A stretch of 64,000 nucleotides of DNA. Origin: Oopsacas minuta. Its lineage: Eukaryota; Porifera; Hexactinellida; Lyssacinosida; Leucopsacidae. The position numbers were made by a program, and so were the translations under genes. This document shows, in pieces, positions 59,401-64,000 of this stretch (its first letter is position 1; each line of letters opens with the position of its first letter). The DNA is taken from contig JAKMXF010000055.1 in the NCBI GenBank assembly GCA_024704765.1, positions 912,793-976,792 on the forward strand, in the 5' to 3' direction. The notes beneath the pieces are model-generated. The model was given only the letters and a program-made list of their open reading frames with translations, had not been told where the DNA came from and made no database searches.

Positions 59401-60000
59401 CTCGGGTATAATTTATACAACCAATCAAGACTAAAAATTTACTTGTTAATAACTAATTGTATTTTTATTCTTCATAGGGTTAGAAAATACCTTCTCTACC
59501 TGTAAAGTCAACCAAATATCAAAGAAACACAAACAATCCATACTACATAAACAAATTAATAAGGTAGGTATATATATATATATACCTAATTATGATTTGA
59601 ATATACATATTTTAATTTCATCTATAATAGAACCAGAAGCTTCATGTTCAACCCATCAAATTTACACAGTTACCTACAGTGCATTCAGAATCGGCTACCT
59701 ACCAATATTAACTAGTAATCAATGTAAGTAGAGTTAAAAAATAATCTAAATGAACTGAATACTGAGAGGAGGTATGTGAATGAATGATGCCAAAATGTTG
59801 GAAAATCTCGAAACTGATGCTGGAATTGAATGAAATCAAGTAGTACATTTTCGTGTTCCGTTTTCATTACGATAATATTTAGACCATAATCTGTTGAACA
59901 ATATTTTATTGATAATTTTAAAAATTGGGTGGAACGGCAATATTGGTGCAATGCTTGATATATGGGAATCTCCTACAATTGAACCTCACTTTTCAGAAGA
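59401..60000. other. A+T-rich spacer with a short (TA)n at 59569-59584
   Basis: No gene recognised. A palindromic GGTAGGTATATATATATATACC lies at about 59562-59587. Confidence 0.4.
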
Positions 60001-60895
60001 GTACAGTACGAATTTTAAATGAAATCAAGCCTAAACTCCTGACTGCTCTACATGAGCAATCATTTTTATCTGAGTTACATAGGCAGTTTGATGGAAAGTA
60101 AAAGTGTACGCGATTTAATGACCTCATAGCATTCTATCCCGACAATCCATTTGATTGTACTTTCAAAGAAAATGCCGCTTTCTTTGTTTCCCAGTGATAT
60201 AACGAATATCTTGTTATCAAGCAGATAGATATAAGCTTCAGTGATATCCACATGCGAGACTATCCCTTAACTGTCCTTCTTCCAGTTATGCTTGAATCTA
60301 AAGCGAATTCCCAGTTTATGGACGTAGCCTCAGATACTGAAGAATCAAGACTCAATTTGGAAGTACTTTGCGGACTAACTCCTAATCCTGCTCAAAGATG
60401 CATATCCTATACGCCCTGTTCTATGTTTGAATGCTTATGCCCAGTTTGGCAGGGAGAATTCAATGACATCTTACACCTAAATACATGCTCGATTGATAAC
60501 ATAATTTCCTTATTGAGTCTGTGGAGAGGAAAAATCGAGGGAGCTATGGATTTCTCAGGAATCTCATAAAACCCAGATGTAAGTTATGCTTTGAACAGAT
60601 ACGTGGCCTGAAATTCGACGAACTAAGAGATTGCATCGCCAAATTGTTAAATATTCAAGTAACATACTATGTTCTAGTTCAACAGTACAATTATATTGGA
60701 TCGGGATCTCCTTTTATCAAACTTCTTAGAAAATTTGACATTTCTAATGATGTTCACCCATCCACATTACAACGTCACAGCTGTACTTCTATGTCCAGAA
60801 TAGCATCTCAGCTGGGAAGTTTACAAATTGTCACGTCTAAGCAGCAAACAACCATTAACAAAAACAATCTAAGAAACCTAAGGATTGTCAGTTAG
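60001..60895 (+). pseudogene. Unrecognised protein-coding remnant
   Basis: Nearly the whole stretch can be read as protein with two or three frame changes. It opens with KPKLLTALHEQSFLSELHRQ, then FNDLIAFYPDNPFDCTFKEN, then the open frame 60252-60569 (MRDYPLTVLLPVMLESKANS…). A one-base slip at about 60525 leads into 60521-60895 (CKLCFEQIRGLKFDELRDCI). There is a possible CKLC pair but no family that I recognise. Composition is protein-like and unlike the surrounding satellite, so I think it is a decayed gene, perhaps element-encoded. Confidence 0.4.
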
Positions 60896-61049
60896 ATGAC
60901 TCATATCTGAGAAAAATCTCAGGGTAGTTTCTTAAAGTACCTTCACAATATATTAATGAACTTAGACATCTCCCAGAAAATCGTTTAAACGCTAAGATAT
61001 TGATGATATCCTTGTAAATGTGATGCTGAAATATACAAAGATGTGATAA

Positions 61050-61555
61050 TCAAACATTATTTCGCTGCATAGAAAATGTCCAACAAACTATACAATGATT
61101 TGTGATTCAATGTCAATTGTCAAAGAAAATGACTGCAATACAGACAATTGGAAATGTTCCACTCAATAACTAGTTGTACCAATTGATAAGTGAAATACTG
61201 AATTATTCAAAGATGTGATAGTCAATCCCAATATGGCTACATAAAACTTTGGTACTAAAGAATACAACTCAAAATCGAAGATAAACACACAGAATTGCCA
61301 AAGTATACTATACAAAGTATTGTGATTCAATTCAAAGTTAGATATAAAGAAATGCCAAAGAATACTATACAAAGTATTGTGAGTCAAATTCAAAGTTCAA
61401 CATACAGAATTGCCAAAGTATATAGTACAAAGTACTGTGATTAAATTTCAAAGTTAGAACACAGAAATGCCAAAGTATAGTATACAAAGTAGTGTGACTC
61501 ACTTTCAAAGTTAAAACATACAGAATTGCCAAAGTATACTATACAAAGTATTGAA
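61050..61555 (-). repeat. 58-bp satellite, left arm (inverted polarity)
   Basis: Units such as AGAATTGCCAAAGTATACTA, CAAAGTATTGTGATTCAATT, TCAAAGTTAG recur 58 bp apart (61291 and 61349). This is the reverse complement of the unit to the right. The first units near 61050 are strongly worn. Confidence 0.85.
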
Positions 61556-64000
61556 ATTGAATCACAATACTTTGCTTAGTATACTTTGGCAATTCTGAAT
61601 ATAGAACGTTGAAAATGAGTCACAATACTTTGTAATGTAAACTCTGGAAATTCTATGTGTCTAGCTTTGAAATTCAGTGCCAATACTTTGTAAGGTACAC
61701 TTTGGCAATTCTGTGTATCTAACTATGAAATAGAATCAAAATGCATTGTTTCCATACTATGGCAATTCTGTGTATCTAACTATGAAATTGAATCAAAATA
61801 CCTTCTACTGTATACTCTAGCAATACTCTAGGTTGAAGTTTGAAATTGAGTCGCAATACTTTGCTTAGGATAGATTGGTAATTCTGTGCACCCAAGTTTG
61901 GGATTGAGTAACAATACTATGTAATGTATACTCTAGCAAGTCTATGTTTCTAACTATGAAATTGAAGTACAATACATTGTTTCCATACTTTGGCAATTCA
62001 GTGAATCTAACTTTGAAGTGAATGACAATACTTTGTAATGCATAGTCTAGCAATTCTAAAACCACCAATTCTATTTGACTAAGTTTGAAATTGAGTGACA
62101 CTAGTTTGTATTGAATACTCTAACAATTCTATTTGACTAAGTTTGACATTGAGTGACACTAGTTTGTATTGAATACTCTAACAATTCAATTTGACTAAGT
62201 CTGAAATGAGTGACACCAGTTTGTATTGAGTACTGGAACAATTCTGTTTAATCATATTTGAAATTGAGTGACACCAGTTTGTATTGAGTACTGCAACAAT
62301 TCTGTTTCATCATATTTGAAATTGAGTGACACTGGTTTGTATTGAAAACTCCAACATTTCTATTTGACAAAGTTTGAAATCTAGTGACGCTAGATTGTAT
62401 TGAAGCCTCTACCAATTCTATTTGACTAAGTTTGACATTGAGTGACACTAGTTTGTATTGAATAGTCTAACAATTCTATTTAACTGTGTTTGAAATTGAG
62501 TGACACTAGTTTGTATTGAATACTCTAACAATTCTATTTGACTAAGTTTGACATTGAGTGACACAAGTTTGAATTGAATAGTCCAACAATTCCATTTAAA
62601 TAAGTTTGAAATCGAGTGACACTAGTTTGTATTGAATACTCTAACAATTCTATTTGACTAAGTTTGACATTGAGTGACACTAGTTTGTATTGAATACTCT
62701 AACAATTCTATTTGACTAAGTTTGAAATTGAGTGACACTAGTTTGTATTGAATACTCTAACAATTCTATTTCACTAAGTTTGAAATTGAGTGACACTAGT
62801 TTGTATTGTATACTCTAACAATTCTATTTGACTAAGTTTGACATTGAGTGACACTAGTATGTATTGTATACTCTAACAATTCTATTTGACTAAGTTTGAA
62901 ATTGAGTGACACTAGTATGTATTGTATACTCTAACAATTCTATTTGACTAAGTTTGACATTGAGTGACACTAGTATGTATTGTATACTCTAACAATTCTA
63001 TTTGACTAAATATGAAATTGAGTGACACTAGTTTGTATTGAATACTCTAACAATTCTATTTGACTGTGTTTGATATTGAGTGACACTAGTTTGTATTGAA
63101 TAGTCTAACAATTCTATTTGACTAAGTTTGAAATTAAGTGAAACTAGATTTATTGAATACTCTAACAATTCTATTTTCCAAGGTTTAAATTGAGTGACAC
63201 TAGTTAGTGTTGAAAACTCCAACAATTCTATTTGACCAAGTTTGACATTGAGTGACACAACTTTGTATTGAATAGTCCAACAATTCTTTTTACATAAGTT
63301 TCAAATCTAGTGACACTAGTTTGTATTGAATAGTCTAACAATTCTATTTCACTAACTTTAAATTGAGTGACACTAGTTTGTATTGAATACTCTAACAATT
63401 CTATTTGACTGTGTTTGAAATTGAGTGACACTAGTTTGTATTGAATACTCTAACAATTCTATTTGACTGTGTTTGAAATTGAGTGACACTAGTTTGTATT
63501 GAATAGTCTAACAATTCTATTTGACTGTGTTTGAAATTGAGTGACACTAGTTTGTATTGAATACTCTAACAATTCTATTTAACCAAGGTTTAAATTGAGT
63601 GACACTAGTTAGTGTTGAAACTCCAACGATTCTATTTGACTAAGTTTGAAATTGAGTGACACTAGTATGTATTGTATACTCTAACAATTCTATTTGACTA
63701 AGTTTGACATTGAGTGACACTAGTTTGTATTGAATACTCTAACAATTCAATTTTACTAATTTTGAAATTGAGTGACACTAGTTGGCATTGAGGCCTCTAC
63801 AAATTCTATTTGACTAAGTTTGAAATTGATTCAAACTACATTGTAATGCATACCCTAACAATTCTATTTGACTAACTTTGAAATTGAGGGTAACTAGTTT
63901 TTATTGAATACTCTAACAATTCTACTAGACTAAATATGAAATCTAGTGACACTAGTTTGTATTGAAGCCTCTACCAATTCTATTTGACCACGTTTGACAT
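61556..64000 (+). repeat. 58-bp satellite, right arm, continues past the window
   Basis: The unit is GAGTGACACTAGTTTGTATT, GAATACTCTAACAATTCTAT, TTGACTAAGTTTGAAATT, 58 bp (for example 62671 to 62729), about 42 copies to the window edge. Units from about 62060 on are much more uniform than those before 62000, indicating recent homogenisation. Minus-strand open frames in it are by-products of the period. Confidence 0.93.

Noticed and set aside
61163-63431. Several minus-strand frames with repeated LNVKLSQIELLEYSIQ-type peptides
   Set aside because: They are translations of the 58-bp satellite; 58 is not a multiple of 3 and frames open and close at random, so these are not proteins.
52560-64000. 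Regular repeats that might suggest a CRISPR array
   Set aside because: Units are contiguous with no unique spacers, there are no cas genes, and the genome is eukaryotic.

Overview
This window is eukaryotic nuclear DNA. It is strongly A+T-rich, has no operons, contains short GT-AG introns in one gene, and is littered with broken transposon genes. The families present (Tc1/mariner, Tigger/pogo, hAT, Transib, a PIF/Harbinger-like element and a multi-copy arthropod protein family of unknown function) point to an arthropod. A copepod such as a sea louse is my guess, but the species is not proven by the sequence. I see no host gene that I can identify with confidence. Almost everything recognisable is a mobile element, a derivative of one, or a tandem array.

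Layout. 0-5.5 kb: the 3' four-fifths of a 1.33-kb mariner (1-1082) and a very decayed Transib-like transposase (about 3.2-4.6 kb). 5.5-11 kb: nothing recognised. 11-14.2 kb: a tRNA-headed SINE and a 1.9-kb inverted-repeat element carrying only a Myb/SANT-type gene. 15.4-25 kb: two head-to-head, broken copies of the arthropod unknown family, with a Tigger element (17056-22106) lying against the start codon of the left copy. A Transib element (17785-20766) lies inside that Tigger. 27.9-29.2 kb: a second copy of the mariner. 30-34 kb: SINE pieces. 35.6-37.9 kb: a hAT element with a perfect 8-bp target duplication. 39.9-41.5 kb: a ZBED5-type hAT pseudogene. 42.4-45.1 kb: a Tc1 element split by a third mariner copy. 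45.2-46.3 kb: a SINE split by a 390-bp miniature of the 35.6-kb hAT. 46.7-51 kb: sparse remnants (OTU-like, THAP-like, a candidate MITE). 52-54 kb: two tandem arrays. 54.3-55.7 kb: another Tc1-type element. 55.7-59.4 kb: an intron-containing gypsy/Ginger-type integrase gene broken by a fourth, different mariner. 60-60.9 kb: an unrecognised broken gene. 61 kb to the end: a 58-bp satellite whose polarity flips at about 61556.

The most notable object is the Transib element, a relative of the RAG1 recombinase. It begins and ends with the heptamer CACAGTG, is flanked by a perfect 5-bp duplication (CATTT), and keeps all three expected catalytic acidic residues and the Cys2/His2 zinc ligands. The one lesion I see in its gene is a one-base frameshift in a G run. 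Inside each end a 13-bp block is identical, but it sits 7 bp from the heptamer at one end and 16 bp at the other. That asymmetry recalls, without proving, the 12/23 arrangement of V(D)J signals. Removing the element and one CATTT rejoins the Tigger reading frame.

The nesting gives a relative chronology. The unknown-family gene is older than Tigger, which is older than Transib. The Tc1 at 42.4 kb is older than mariner copy 3, the SINE is older than the hAT MITE, and the integrase gene is older than mariner IV. All comparisons were made by eye; no identities, alignments or database searches were computed.
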